From: Terebella lapidaria
Taxonomy: Eukaryota > Annelida > Polychaeta > Terebellida > Terebellidae
Direction: 5' to 3'
Length of the DNA stretch: 64,000 nt
Assembly: GCA_949152475.1 (NCBI GenBank)
Contig: OX424570.1
Location: 2,344,181-2,408,180, forward strand
The translations under genes were made by a program, and so were the position numbers. The notes under the pieces were generated by a model. The model was not told the DNA's origin and did not search any database. It saw nothing but the letters and a program-made list of their open reading frames with translations. Shown one piece after another: positions 31,976 through 45,554 of the stretch (the stretch's first letter is position 1; every line of letters starts with the position of its first letter).

Positions 31976-34010
31976 CTATGACTCCATAACTAAAACAGCG
32001 GTGAAATTGAACCATCTGAAGGCCGCTAATAGTATCCTAAAAAATACATAATGTCCTAAAAATACATGTGCATATTGATTTGTGGGGTCAAACCAATACA
32101 TACGTTGAATGTAATCTGACATTCCCGACCATTCGCCTCGCAACAACACTGAAGTATGTCTGAAGGTCCTCCACATCGGATCAGTGTCAATGTAATCATG
32201 CGTAGGTGGCACGTGGGGTGTTTTTTATCAGTTGTATATGGTACTGATATCATCATATATATCTGACAGCCAGGTGTCATTTCTGATTGAAGCACATGTG
32301 TATATGGTAATTGTATGTTAATTGTAGTTGTAATTATAAACGTATATACACCATGCTTTTATATTACCAGTCATCTGAGGTTGATACTATCGTAGCAGCA
32401 TATACATTGTAAGTGAAGTTATGGTACATCACGTCCAGGTTATAGGGCCTGTAAATCTCGTTCACATGTCACGTATAATTCATGTACACAGTGGTGAAAA
32501 ACACTGCCACGTGGTCATTTTTGCTCGATTTCAGAAGCACCATACAAATTATTATCAAGAGTATTGTTACAATTCATTATTTTTACACTTGTTCCTAACT
32601 ACAGCATCTCACTATATGCCAATAAAATACTGAGGCGAAATATTTTCATAGTCAAGTTGACCCCGATCTACAGATCATGTAGCGAAAAACGTTTGCTGGC
32701 TCTTCCCTTTTTTTCGCTTGTGATGAGTTCACTGTAGTTATTTGAGTAAACGTCACTTTTGAGTAATCGTCACATCCAATGAACAAATGACAAGAAATGG
32801 CTAGAATGGAACTGAGCCGAACAACTGCATGTATATTTTTTCCTTGTTTATTCCACTAATAATGCAGCAGCACAAGCTATTGTTTGCCTGATAGATAACC
32901 ACCAGTTCTTCATTCGCTTTACTGTTCCTTATTATATCAATTCACAGGAACGTGTGTCAGGGCTGCTAGCGTCTCTTGTTGGATCGATGTTTCTTTTCTG
33001 TGTATGTTTATTCAGTCAGAAAATCTGCACAAAACCCCAACAGACAAGATATCGACACATCCCGAGCTCGGATCAAAATGCCAACATGAGTGGTGATTAC
33101 CTTCTGGGATTCTGACGACAAAAAGCACTGTCGATTCTATGTCGTGATTGTGCTAGCTGCAGCCAACAGCTGAGTGCTCTCACTAGCTCATCCCCACGGA
33201 CGCCCCGGCTGACAGTCAGGAGTTCTCGCCTCCTACTGTCTGGCGGGCCGAGTCCGGAGATTGTGCCGCTTGAGCAGGATACAGTCTGTGTGAGGTACTG
33301 TTTAGTATCAGTTTCGCGACCAATCGCGGTAGGGGACTGGAGTTGAGTAGATACAGTGGGGCATTTCAGAATCAGTTAACATCATGACATAGGGATGCAG
33401 CGTTGTCCTATCCTTCCTGGTGTTGATTCATGGACGCCGCCGATTTTGATCGCTCATAACCTCCAAATTCCACAGCAAGGTCACACTCAAAATAGCTTTT
33501 TGTGCAGAACGGAAAAATATAATCGACAGCAATTCAGATTGGAGGTGGTACTATAATAAATATTAAAGAGGAATTGTTGCCACTAGGGAAGCGTTTGAAA
33601 AGCACTGCAGACGAATTAGAGATATTAAAAACACCTGTGACCTCAATACGTTTGGAATAGGATCTCTAGTTCTTCCAATATAAATATATTTTATTATGCA
33701 TTCTATTCAACATAAGGCACTAAACTGTCAACCGTACAGTTTCGATAAATGATGGCATATTGATTACTTGTGGATTTATGACCAATTACGTCGACAGGGC
33801 ATTGATTTTCTGGATAATGGAGAGTCATTTGAAAGCTTGTGGTAAATAAGGTTTTGGCCCCGTGAACTGTCTTGCTTGTGTTTGATCATCAACATTTCAC
33901 GAACGTACAAAAATGGAACATCCATACCTCCTGTCCGAACGACTAGTGAGAAATGATTTTCTTGCAGGTCAGGTTTTCTTAATCATGTTCTAAACCCGGT
34001 ACAGGTAAGA
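31976..34010. other. no gene recognised
   Basis: No domain found. A GC-richer patch at about 33180-33330 contains an imperfect hairpin (GACAGTCAGGAG ... CTCCTACTGTC), with a 54-codon frame from ATG 33392. It could be a 5' exon region, but nothing supports this further. Confidence 0.3.
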
Positions 34011-34072
34011 TGTTTATTATTGTCACAATCAAAATCTGATTGTTGGGTATAGGTTGATACTTACATTATATA
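34011..34072 (-). repeat. R1 end fragment
   Basis: CACAATCAAAATCTGATTGT and GGTTGATACTTACATTA match the R1 end in reverse orientation. Confidence 0.6.
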
Positions 34073-35580
34073 GCTCTCTTGTCTGGGTCATGAACCCATA
34101 TCATAAATCTCAGATTGCCCGATCATGACCTGTATATGTGATCATGTGCAGCATCTCAGATCAAATCTAGCAGCATATCTGCTCATATTTTGTTATTTTG
34201 TTTCAATCCGTGAATGAATATACAATGCACTACAGTAACTCGTTGCAGAGTTGATGGATTTGATTGATGAGAAGTGTTGCGATATCGATTTTTTTCTAGA
34301 TCGCATCACGTTATGTGAATATGGTGCTACCGCTCATTGGGTTCAGCCCGGAAACTTGAGTACTCTGACATTGTTCGTAACTCATGTCGACTACTTTCAG
34401 CACGTGGATTTTGTTAACTAAATGCAAAATTATCAACCGTAATTGATGTAAAAAGCCTGAGGACTCATTGGGATGTGTCTACTTCATACTTGAGAAACGA
34501 ATGTGGGATGCCGAAGAGATTCATTCCGTCTAATCTGAACAGCCTTTTCATCAGAATATCACCAATTGGCCATAATTAACTGCACAGTGGACTGACAGGT
34601 GGCTGATGGGTTAATGAGTAGAAATCGTATTGTGACAATTGCAGATATCAGTTCTGGGACGCCCATCTGGTCACGACAGTTTTCAGTTTAAATGTTGTGT
34701 TAAAAACAGCCTTGTTTCTCAAATCAATCGAACAGTATATCTATCAACTCATATGCCTGTAGGCTCTTGATTGGGTGCTTGTCTGAAATGTTTTGATTGG
34801 CTGCTTGTTGTTTAAAGTATTAACTATTGATATCGCTCTATACCTGAGAAAAAAAAAACAATTATATGTTGGGAATGTAAATTTCGTCATCCATGGAAAT
34901 TAAGGAGTTTTCTCGGGAACTGGCGGGCCAGATGTCATAAAACAGGTGTCTGTGAAACCGATCTTTGTCGCAGAATTCGCAATCAGGTCGTTTGTAGGAC
35001 AAGCCAATAAAGTCGGTTTGGTCCGTAAATACTTGTTAGAAGTTTGAGTGAACTAGTTTGTACGTTATGATTCGATGACCCATCCTTTTATTTAAAGCCC
35101 TGAGAAGATTTTTTCCATACTATTACTTCGATTCCTCAAGACAAGATTGTATTCACTTGAAATTCTATGTGTGTTTTCTTTCGAAAATCACTTTGGTCTG
35201 TAAAACCTCGCGTCGTTTTAAAGCGAATCAAATATGTTTCAAATTAAACTATTCCTGCATGTTGTTTTGACGAACAACTGTATGAACAATTGTGTCGTTG
35301 ATACATTTTCCCGGTTGTAAATGGAATCTGCACAATTGCTGAAAGCCATGGATAATGTTAATGGGGCATATAAAAGGAAACTCGATGAGTTATGACCATT
35401 ATGTGACCGATAAATCAACGGAAATGTCCTTCTGTGATATGTCACACTGCATCCCGTTAATATCGTGGTACCATCAGCTACATATATTTGACAAAAACCA
35501 ACAAAAACCAACACACGCTTCGCGCACCCTTATAGATCCGAAACGCGTTAGTCAGTATAAAATTATACAAATTGGTTTAT
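34073..35580. other. no gene recognised
   Basis: Short frames only; no domain or repeat recognised. Confidence 0.35.
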
Positions 35581-35745
35581 GTAAGTATCAGTCTATTACC
35601 ACCAATACAGTCAGAAGTTGATGATGCCAGTAACAAACGCAACATACAACATTTTGCAAGAGAAACAAAGCCCGACCAAATAGTTTATCCAAAGACACAC
35701 TGGCGTCATCAGGGGCAGACAGTGTGTTAAATGTGGTTGTTAAAT
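35581..35745 (+). repeat. R1 partial copy
   Basis: GTAAGTATCAGTCTATTACC, AAAGCCCGACCAAATAG, and GACACACTGGCGTCATCAGG, then divergence at a short AT-rich duplication. Confidence 0.8.
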
Positions 35746-37499
35746 GTACTTTTTGTGTGTTAAATGTACTTTTTTTGTCTTAATATTTCGCTTCTACACA
35801 TAATAATTATTATAATAGTTGCCATCGTCTCGAATCCATTTTACAAAGTATGAACCGAGTACATCCAGATGCGTCAATGTACAGAGACACTACTGGAATA
35901 TATTTGACAAAGCCTGTCTTAGAGGTCGACCGTACGACATGTGTTATGAGCTCATAAGAAGTCAAGTATATATAACATCTTTTGGTGAACTTGATAGCAG
36001 GCAACCTTGAAGGCTAAATTTCAAGCTCAGGTTTTACCTGGAGTGTGTAAATTGGCCGCTACAGACATAATACTTGTTGATAGAGCCTCCTATGTTTGTA
36101 TTATGAACATATAGGAAGATATATGCAACACACCTAATGATGACATTCAAGTTCACAAGGATGACATTGATTAGTAAATCTCAAGTCATATGTTATCTGC
36201 AATGCTTAAAACCAAAACTGTCTGTTAAAATATCTTAGCCATTGGGTCAAAACTGACATTTTCATCGAAAAAGATGACCATTTCGGACGCTTCACTTGGA
36301 CCCACTCAGGGCCCCAGTGGGGGGGGGGGGGTGAGGGGTTATAATTTGTTGTTGACACACACAAAGGTGTGCACTATTCGTCCATATACACGATTTGTTT
36401 CCGTGAGTCTGCGTGAAAGGAAAGCAAACAAATTGAATTAAATACTTTCATTTGCAGTGAAGGTAGGAACCATTGTACACCAAGTTCAAACTCATTGTAG
36501 ACCAATTAAAACGGTAACCCTTTGGAATGAAATTAACAGCGATGCAAGATGCTGAATAGTACAAGAGATTACTGGAATTCTATAATCCAAGCTCTGTAGC
36601 TGTATGTTATCCATACAGAAAATTTAAAAAAAAACAGTCATTTTAGGTTTTTAACGCTGTAAATGTATAAAGATAAAAACTGTATTTCGAGGTAGCATCT
36701 TGCTTCAATACAAACACGAAAGCACTATCCTTAACATAACCTTTGTCCCAAAATAACATAATAGTATTGCTCTCTCATTGATTGATGGTCAAATTGCAAG
36801 TAAAACTGTCATATTTTCTGTAAACAGATATTAAGAAATCCGACCTATATATTTACCTAACATCGATTACATATTAATTTCGGAGATGTTGATTCACTTT
36901 ATACTAATGTATGGAACATAAGTATCAGCATATTACATGTATTGTTCAACACAGAGATTGCGTGCTTTTACAGCGGTTCTTGCAAATGCTGAAAAGAAGA
37001 AACAAGCAAGATTGGTGGACCAGGTTAATGTCACCTCGAAAAGGACACGAGGTGTGCGAAAGTGCGACCGGACACTGGTGAATCTCGATCATGTCATCAA
37101 TAACCAGTTTGAGTGTATGTATATATTTTATGTTCAAGTAAATAACCAGTTGTTCCCATGTTTTGCAGATTGCAAGACTGAAATTTCAGTTTTATACTTG
37201 TCATAGTATTATTCTTGTACGACTTTTATCCTGCCTTCTTATTAATATATTTCTCATTCATTCTATTTTCAAAATAAAAATTGTTCCATAGTAATCACTT
37301 TCAGTTACGTTTGTTCCTCCAGATTATGTCATAACAATACTGATAACGGGGTGGGAAGTTTACATAGTGTAAGTTTATAATATAATGTATAACTGGACAA
37401 GATTTTAGCATTCAGTTCTGACGTGAATGGCATGGTATAGAAACCGCGGCTCATGGACTTCATGTACTTTCATCATAACGTGTTGACGAACTATTTTAA
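35746..37499. other. no gene recognised
   Basis: No coding signal. A short poly-G run stands near 36320-36331. An open frame at 36937-37206 (plus) shows no domain. Confidence 0.35.
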
Positions 37500-37690
37500 T
37501 TAATCTAATTGCTGGATGTGATGTCACCCCGTGAACTGACATGACTTCCCAGTATTACAAAACAGTGCAAACACAGCAACAAGGTTCATACTCATTAACC
37601 CTTGAATATAAAACCTCTTGTTTTTGTAACCTGACCGGCGGAGTTCTCTATGTCCACACTTGTCATCTATCATATTCTGTCTTAGTTCAT
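37500..37690 (-). repeat. R2 partial copy
   Basis: CCGTGAACTGACATGACTTC, CAACAAGGTTCATACTCATT and CCTCTTGTTTTTGTAACC recur at 44.6 kb; the first blocks recur at 50.8 and, reversed, 62.2 kb. It stands next to a Penelope-like RT fragment. Confidence 0.7.
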
Positions 37691-37929
37691 TTGTTTTACC
37701 GCAAGAATGATGTAGCGGACGTCCACACGTCAAGAACCATGTACTTGGATAAAGAATGTACTTCCAGGACTTTCAAGCCTTTTATAACTGCCTTTGGCAT
37801 TACATTTTTCAATGATTTAAAAAATAATACACTGCGGCAAGGATTTAACAGTTCAAAATTTCCTTGGCATTGGCCGTCATTTGTTCTTATTCTAAGACTT
37901 TGTGTCGGCCACTGCATGTATATCATAAA

Positions 37930-38661
37930 TTACCCAAAAATATAACATGAAAATAGATCTAGTTGCATGGCAGACATGGATTTGGTGTATTTATCAACCA
38001 GATCATGATGACGTCCATAGAAGTTCCCAAACGCAGCTATAAGTCTTGGTAAAACATATCCTTGTCGCAGCAGTTTAGAGACTAACTGGGCACTCCGATA
38101 GACAAAGTCCTCATATTTGCAACTAGCTCTGGAATAGCGTATAGTTGAGAAACAAACACACCATAATGCCGGTGACATAGGAATGATGCTGCTTAGAAAA
38201 GGGAAATTGACTATGGAAAAATTGAGATCATCACGTTTGTCATATAATCTAGTTGACAGGTTAGAATCATTATCAATCTCCAACCTCATGTTTAGATAGT
38301 TGGACAAATTAGCGGAGTCTGTAGTATCCTTAATTTCAAGTTCCCTAGGATATTTGACATCCAAATAATCACCAAACTTGGGATTATTTAGCGACAATAC
38401 ATCATCTATGTATAGGAAAGTGAAATTAAAATTACATGTTAGTTTCTTAGAACCTCCTGGTTGTAAATGTTGGATGAAATCTGATTCATATGAGTATAAC
38501 AGGTCCGCCAATAATGGTGCACAGTTTTTCCCCATGGAAATACCAATAGTTTGTTGAAATATCCGACCACCAAATTCCACAAAAATATTATCAATCAGAA
38601 TATTAACCATATTTACCACATCTATTTGGGTGTGACCGGGGACCGGAGTTGTAAGGTCCAT
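37930..38661 (-). pseudogene. reverse transcriptase C-terminal part, Penelope-like
   Basis: Open over about 240 codons and closely related to 6628-7308. It keeps IDVVNMVN, a motif B with changes (GISMGKNCAPLLADL) and motif C as LYIDDVLSLNN. Near SPALWCVCFSTIRYSRA the protein departs from its relatives for about nine residues, consistent with two compensating small indels. One residue is also missing after ADL. Motif A and the N-terminal half are absent. The few codons before IDVV differ from the 6.6-kb copy, so the truncation points are different. Confidence 0.8.
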
Positions 38662-41600
38662 TGTCGCCTACTGCTTGTCATTGGATACATGTTTTCTAGA
38701 AAATTTCCCTTGTTCCGGCTTTTACAAGGATTTCATCTCTCGTTTTGGCCTAGGCCGTAGTGTGAATAATCCGGATTATTTTGTCTTATTTGATAATGTA
38801 ACATGCGTCGTCATTCCGTTACGGATGTAACGCGGCTTACGACTTGGGGGTCTTAACTCTTTGCTGAAATGAACTGTAGCAGCGGTTCTGCTGTCATTTT
38901 GTCACCAAAAGTTGAGAAATGCAGTTTTAATCTGTCTTATAAACTGATCAAATATTTACGATTTCATTCCGTGGAAAGAGATGAATGATAGAATCGTGTT
39001 GTCAGCAGTCCTGTTTTCCAGACAGTGCCATAAATTTGGCCTACAATTTTTTAATTTTACCTCACTACTATTTCAGAACTGACAGGTAATGTGTCTGTCT
39101 GACAGTGTGTGTTTCAATCTAAACAAAGTACCGTTCATTTATTTTCAGTCTTTCTTCCAAATTGCAATAGAATGTCAGTTAAGCTGAGTTGGTTTAAATA
39201 TTCTTGAAGGTTTTAAGTATCGAAATAGTAGATTTGAATAATCTGAGATATTTGAAATGATGTACAGAAAACAAGTTCAGTTTGCTTCTCCTTTTCAAAC
39301 GAACAAAATCAATGTTGAATTGCTCAAAATTGAATATAGTATCAAAAATAAATCTCATTCCAAAGATGAAGGCTGGGAAATATTAGACTTTTTACTCATT
39401 TGAATATTACACTTTTACTTGGTCAGGAAAAATATTTACGAATTGTTGTTTGCTTCTGATTTTATATTCCAAAACAAACAACGTCAATTGCTTATAATCA
39501 ATCACTTCAATGAACGTCTGAAGTGTTGGTCCTAGCATTTCGCACTCAATTCATTTAGCTATTTCAAAGATGTAACGTTTTCTGAAATTGGTCGAGTGAA
39601 ACTGGGCATGATCAATCACAAATGCGTGCTTTTACCATCGAGCCAAAAAAGGATTCGATACTTTAATGTGTATGAATATGTCAAAACCAGTGTTTATTCA
39701 CCAGTAAATGAAAATAATCCAATGTCAAAAGTTCGCATGGGAATTAAATCATGTAGACTTTCTGTTCTTGTTTATATATATATTTTTTTATTCGGACTTA
39801 TCAATTCAGCTTATTTAGAACATCCATACTGTTGAATATGCACGACCTAATTCAATACCTTTTATTATTTGTTCTTGTTCTATCTTCATTGCTGCTAGGG
39901 TACAATTTGAGACACGAAAAATGTCATTGCTCCAAAATGACAGACGCACGAGGCAAAAATGCTGCAACCAAACCCTATACAACACGTATTACTGTTTCAT
40001 GTCAACATGTCGCACAATCAAACAGACGATTTCCTTCCATATTGGACATCCCTTTACAATGAATTGTCAGCATATCGGTCAATTGAAACTCATTTACAAT
40101 GAGTTAGATGGTTTACTCTCATTTTGTGTATTGGCCAATCCATATGAATGCCAGTCTTGCGGTTGTTGTTCAAACTCCATATTGGTTTTATTTAACCTTG
40201 AATATTTTGTTCGTTTTTATAAATCCTGTTATAATAATTTCTGGCTTCTCAGTGCCTTCAGAACATTCAGAAGAAATGTGCCTAGTATACTACCATCAGC
40301 TGTAAACCCAACTTTAGCTATAATAAAATATGTGTACATCTTGAAAAGAACATAATCATCAAAACACATCATCATTAGATTCTACTCAGCTGCTCCCAGA
40401 AGAGTAGCGTGTCTAAACTGTGCCGAGATGTGGCACGATGCTATGTATCCGAGAATTGAATTTGACATTTACCCCACTCTGGAGACTACAGTTTACAGCA
40501 CAAAATGTACACTAATTACCCCAGACACCAAATAGCACAGTGTCATAATCATCAAATGTACATCTATAGGACGAGGAGTCAGAACGCTGTCCACGATATA
40601 TAGGTTTTGTTACATGTGGACGTGGCCTGTTTAATATATTACTGCACGAATATACCACCCATGGTAATTTCCCGATGACATTATTCAAAATTCATTTGTT
40701 TTTTCTCTTTGCTCCTCTGTTTGTAATAGCCGTGGGGGGGGGGGGGGGGGGGTTAAGGAGAGAACCTAAAACGGTGGGGGAAATTGTGATATATTCTGGT
40801 ATTTTGTACAGTTTCATCTTTTGACTTTCACATTGGTAATTATGATTTTGTATGGTTCAGTAAATTCATTCTCTTTGTCATTTACGTTGTCTTCATACCT
40901 AAAGCAGTAATTAATTATGGAGTAGGTTCGAACATATCCATTAGTTTAACGGGCATGATTGCAGGTGGTATAAATTGAATCCACATGGAATTGAAAGCAA
41001 TGTTGATTTTTCTATGTTCATATATGTAATGTTATCCATAGTGGAAAAACGAGCCTACTCACAGAATGTCATTGAATTATCCACCAGGAAATATTTGAAG
41101 TGCCACTGGGAGACACAAATAAGACACATACATGTACACACCAATCATATACACTCACTCGTTTTGTCCAGCAGATGCCTTCTTCTTAGTGATTTCATCA
41201 CGAGTTTCCATTGAGTGGGAAATGTTCGAACATGTTGAGGTTATCACCATTCTCGTCGGTCTCAGGGCCCAATGCACCGTGTGAACGCATATAAACAAAC
41301 AAGGTGTATACATATGAGCACTAGTTACGTTTAGTATACTTTAAAACCCTATATTACTTCACAATATGTCCCTGATAAAGGAAGTGTGGCTCTGGATGTA
41401 AATTATTCTGAAAATGTTTTACTTGTTTGTGTCTCTGTTATTTTAAGTTATGAATGTTTCAATATTTCACGGAAACCCCCAACCCACAGACCTATTTCCC
41501 TCCAACAGATTTAGACTCTGAATTGTAGTCACAGCTGTTCTGTGTCAGACAGCTTTGCACTCACCATGGGTTTCCTCGGCCATGAATGGCATGGTGAATC

Positions 41601-42929
41601 GCTCAATTACAGACCTGTCCTTATCCAAGTACAGGCCTGTATCCAAGGGGTTGCGATGGGTGTGAACGCACCCCTTGGGGAATCACAATGTGTCAGGTTA
41701 CTTTTACTCAAGTCAAATGTGTTGTGTGTCAAATGTGTTATGTGTGTTACTAAAAGTAGGCATGTCCATGAAACCAAAGTTGTAATTAGCTTACCTAGTG
41801 TACGGGTATCAATAGCCAGTCTACTGTTGGTCTGTGCCTATACGGTCATATTATCAAATTTGGTTATCATCACATATTACATTTTTGTGGGGCTTTTAGA
41901 TCTTTTTGATTCCTACATGTGTGTGTTGCGAAGAAGCATAAAGCCCCAGTCCCATTTGAAGCCGGACAACCACGAACGAACACGGAAGAGCACTGATCAC
42001 GAAATCACATCGTCCTGGGTGGTTCAGGATGCTTTAGGAAAAAATGGCCAATGACCATCAACCCGGATTCTACACGGTGGGAACATGGACCATACCGGCA
42101 GGGCTCCGGTGCCAACATAGATCACCCCAGACCCAACACGAACTGTCATGATCCATGGTGTCAAAACGGACGAACATGGATCAGTATGGACGGCACCGTC
42201 CCAGACCCAACACAGCGCCAACATGGACTATCCCGATGGGTTATATAAACTGTGGTTTCTCGAGCAAAAATCATTTTCCCACATACCTTTGAAGAAGTCA
42301 AGACGTCAAAAAGATGCTCCTGTCAAAGAAGAAACTTTCAGTGAAGCTAGGGAGAACTGCCAAGTGTGTCTCTAGAAAAGAAGAAGACAGAATCGTTGTC
42401 TCATCTGAAGTGGAAAACGTGACAGCAATGGCGCAAAAAAAAAAACATTAGGGGGAATCACTGGTCCTGAGCGAGGAGCAGGAAGTCAGTGTAGGCGAGT
42501 TGCTTCGAGAAAATGCCTCGAAGAGCTTGAAATAATACAAAGACAAAGCCCGGAAAAAGCATCTCTGGGAACAGAAGGCGACCAAATAAATTTAGCAGGA
42601 GTATCGATGATAATTGCGGAAGAGTGGTGTTGCATTGCAAACGTATTCTTAGAGCAACGATTTGATCTTTATTAGGGTGAAATTGTTGGATGGATTTCAG
42701 CATGCATATTGTATATCCAATATGGTAGAGTAACACCAAAATGGCACAGAGACAAATTACCTTACACCATTGAAATATAATCCAGTTGATGTTTATTCTG
42801 AATCGTGATATGTCAAATTAATGGCATAGTCTGGAATACAGGATTCTTGACACACATCACTCTACAATTTGTCTGTTCCCACGGTAAATATATCGTGAAT
42901 ATTTCATTCTATTGTAGATAAACATAGCT
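38662..42929. other. no gene recognised (4.3 kb)
   Basis: Long stretch without a recognisable gene. Features seen: a poly-G run at about 40735-40752; and a segment at 41940-42250 with repeated ACGAACACGG / AACACGAAC-type motifs and GGGTTATATAAACTG (TATA-like), probably an unidentified short element. Open frames such as 41542-42054 show no domain. Confidence 0.35.
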
Positions 42930-43030
42930 CGGATACTTTCTGTCCCCGGACTATGAGATTGGAAAACGGACCCTGTTTTGTTTGCTCAGAATATTTAACA
43001 CTGGGTATCGATTCCACGTCTTGTATGTCT
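42930..43030 (+). repeat. R2 / Penelope tail fragment
   Basis: TTTCTGTCCCCGGACTATGA, GACCCTGTTTTGTTTGCTCA and GGGTATCGATTCCACGTC are the reverse complement of the tail of the 6.4-kb Penelope insertion. Confidence 0.75.
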
Positions 43031-43974
43031 TCACTATGATGATATAATCGTGAGATACTTGTCAGACTACAACTACTTCTAATCAATAGTTTGTGAATAT
43101 GTGCAATAATCCCAGAAGTGATATCCATGTACATGACGTTTAATAAACTGATTTGTGAAAGTGACTCTCGCTAATCAATGTTAGCCAAAGAAAGACTTTC
43201 CCTTTGTCTACAATATACACGGAGACGCTTTTTAATTTTTAAATATACCATGCACATCAGAGACACATGTAATACTGCTGCAACATCTTGAAAATTTTTG
43301 CAGATGAATGAACATCGCCTGAAAATGCACATACATTCATTCCCTTCTTGACGTGTATTTGATTCAACATCATGTCATTATTTCTGCGTGCATCTGATAT
43401 ATGATGCCTGTAGGTGATTAGCTTATATTTTATGGTGTGAATTCTCCAGGGAAATGATAGATGCAACCTCGAGTCGAATTCCACTGCAAGAACATAGCAT
43501 TACATTTCAAATTGATGTAATTCAGACACGCGAGTCTACCAGAAGACGAATAGCATTAATTGCATATTTTCGTCACACACTAAAAGGTTTACTACGGCAA
43601 CATCTTGACAATTTTTGCAGATGACTGAACATGACCTTATTTTTTTTTTATAAGATATGCATAATTGGTTTGTCATTATGTGATCAATTATGTGTGTAGA
43701 CGAGTGTCTAGTGAGCAATGAAAACATCTATATCAGAATACTCGTTTACTGTGCAGGTTGGTAAAGTTTTATCGTGATGTCGAATCATTTTGGGGTACAA
43801 TGTTATTCCATGTTTTTGAAAACACTTGTCTCATACAAGTAACACCTACCATACATATATTACAATACATTTATATCGTCATCCTGAGCAACAACAGAAT
43901 TAAAATTATATCATATTTACCTTCCATCATTGCAACATGACGTTATATTAGGAATGACTCTCTGAATGTGAAAC
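43031..43974. other. no gene recognised
   Basis: A short motif (CAACATCTTGAaAATTTTTG then CAGATGA) occurs twice, at about 43278 and 43600. Otherwise nothing recognised. Confidence 0.35.
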
Positions 43975-44555
43975 TTTTTTGGTGTTTCGCCTCTTCCAAT
44001 ACTTGTCATATCATGGAAACGTTGAACTTCGCAGTTATTTCTGCTGCATATCATATCCATAACAACTGCAATAAAAGGTGTCATTGCCCAGAGTAATCAC
44101 TGTTGTCACCTCTTTCTTGGTTGTTGTCAAAATGTCAAGGCTATTAACTCGAGGAATCGTGCTCATTTAAATTGCAGACATAATAACATTAATCACGCAC
44201 AAAGATGAAAACTGCCTTTTCTGTGCATATAAGAGAACCTGCACAGAAGAACATATCTCCATATCAGCACGAAACTCCATAGTATCACGCTTATTCCTTA
44301 TTAACTTCTAGTTCACTGGATCATCCGCACCGTAATGGTGTTTGTGATCGTGCGTATGTTTCTTTGAGGAAAAAATGATTAATGACAGGTTACCTACACT
44401 GAAGTATCGGGTACTTGAGGACGGGAGTGGTACACAGAATGAACCACTAAGTCATTCGTGAGACATAATTTATCGCTTTACATCGAGTGGTGTTGATGAA
44501 TGGGATGGCCATATATTTACCCTCGGACTCATAAACCACTATTAGTACTACCTAA
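43975..44555 (+). repeat. R4 repeat copy 1
   Basis: Collinear with parts of 45555-47130: TTGGTGTTTCGCC, GTGTCATTGCCCA, CAAGGCTATTAACTCGAGGA, ATTAACTTCTAGTTCACTGG, GAACCACTAAGTCATTCGTG and CCACTATTAGTA. No coding capacity. Confidence 0.65.
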
Positions 44556-44559
44556 CGAT

Positions 44560-44850
44560 GAAATTCATGTACCTACAATTTATCGTGGAGTCTGCTTACT
44601 CTTGGGTTATATCAAACAAATGTATCTAATTGTTGGATGTGATTTACCCCTTGAACTGACATGACTTCCCAGTATCACGAAACAGCACAAAGACAGCAAC
44701 AAGGTTCATACTCATTGACCCTTGAACGGTGCACCAGACATCTATCACAATAACGTATCTCGGAGCAATATGAAACCTCTTGTTTTTGTAACCCGACCAG
44801 CGGAGTTCTCCGCGTCCACATTTCTCATCCAATATATTCTGTGTTAGTTT
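44560..44850 (-). repeat. R2 copy
   Basis: ATGAAATTCATGTACCTACA, ATTTATCGTGGAGTCTG, CTTGAACTGACATGACTTCC and CAACAAGGTTCATACTCATT match the R2 copies at 50.7 and (reversed) 62.2 kb. Confidence 0.75.
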
Positions 44851-45232
44851 TTTTTCAGAATTTTATTTTATCAGAATGAAATAGCTGAGTGGGATATGAC
44901 ACAGTGAGTGACAAATGACATAGATTTTGTTTTAACCATGAGAATGGAATAGCAGAACCAACACCAAGAACAACGTACTTGGATAAAGAATACGCTCTGT
45001 ACTGAAACAATTGAACACATTTCTTGGTGAATTGAAATCCACATTGCAAACTATTCAGTTCCAGTATCACTGGTTTATGAATCTATGTCTGGTCTGATCG
45101 TTTGAACCCCTATCAGTCCAGAACCATATTTTCACTGCACTTCTAAATAGATATTGTTTGACCTGGGTAGCCTATTACATGTATTGCATGTATTACCCTG
45201 AGACACACTGCTTTTTTTCATTCCCCAAATGA

Positions 45233-45480
45233 CGATTCCCACGCCTGTGTTTCATTTCCCGACGCTAGGATGCAAATCATCCCTGATAGCTGTATTTGTG
45301 GTAATCGATTGATACCTACATTCTCTATATCTAGGAAAGATATTGATATAATATTTCAGACATCCGTTCCCACACCTGCGTTTCATTTCCGCATTTCACA
45401 CCCGACGCTAGTAAAGAAAATTATCCCTAATTATTCACTATATCTAGGAAACCCGTTGATAAAATCCATCAGACATCCGT
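45233..45480 (+). repeat. small tandem duplication holding an R1 scrap
   Basis: CCCACGCCTGTGTTTCATTT and CATCCGTTCCCACACCTGCG recur about 130 bp apart, with TCTATATCTAGGAAA also repeated. In the first unit a 44-bp R1 end (45282-45325, GCTGTATTTGTGGTAATCGA) is embedded. Confidence 0.6.
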
Positions 45481-45554
45481 TGTATTAATCCAACCAGTAC
45501 TAACTTCTACTTCTCTATCTTCATACTGATCAACCACTGGGAACGACGGTCCAA

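Noticed and set aside
33180-33560. GC-richer patch with a hairpin and a 54-codon frame as a gene start
   Set aside because: No TATA box, donor in phase or recognisable peptide; kept only as a note in the intergenic entry.
40735-40752. Poly-G run (also near 36320 and 48150) as G-quadruplex regulators
   Set aside because: Simple homopolymers with no gene nearby; no evidence of function.
41542-42054. 170-codon plus frame as a host gene
   Set aside because: No domain, irregular composition, and its 3' part overlaps a segment with ACGAACACGG-type repeats.
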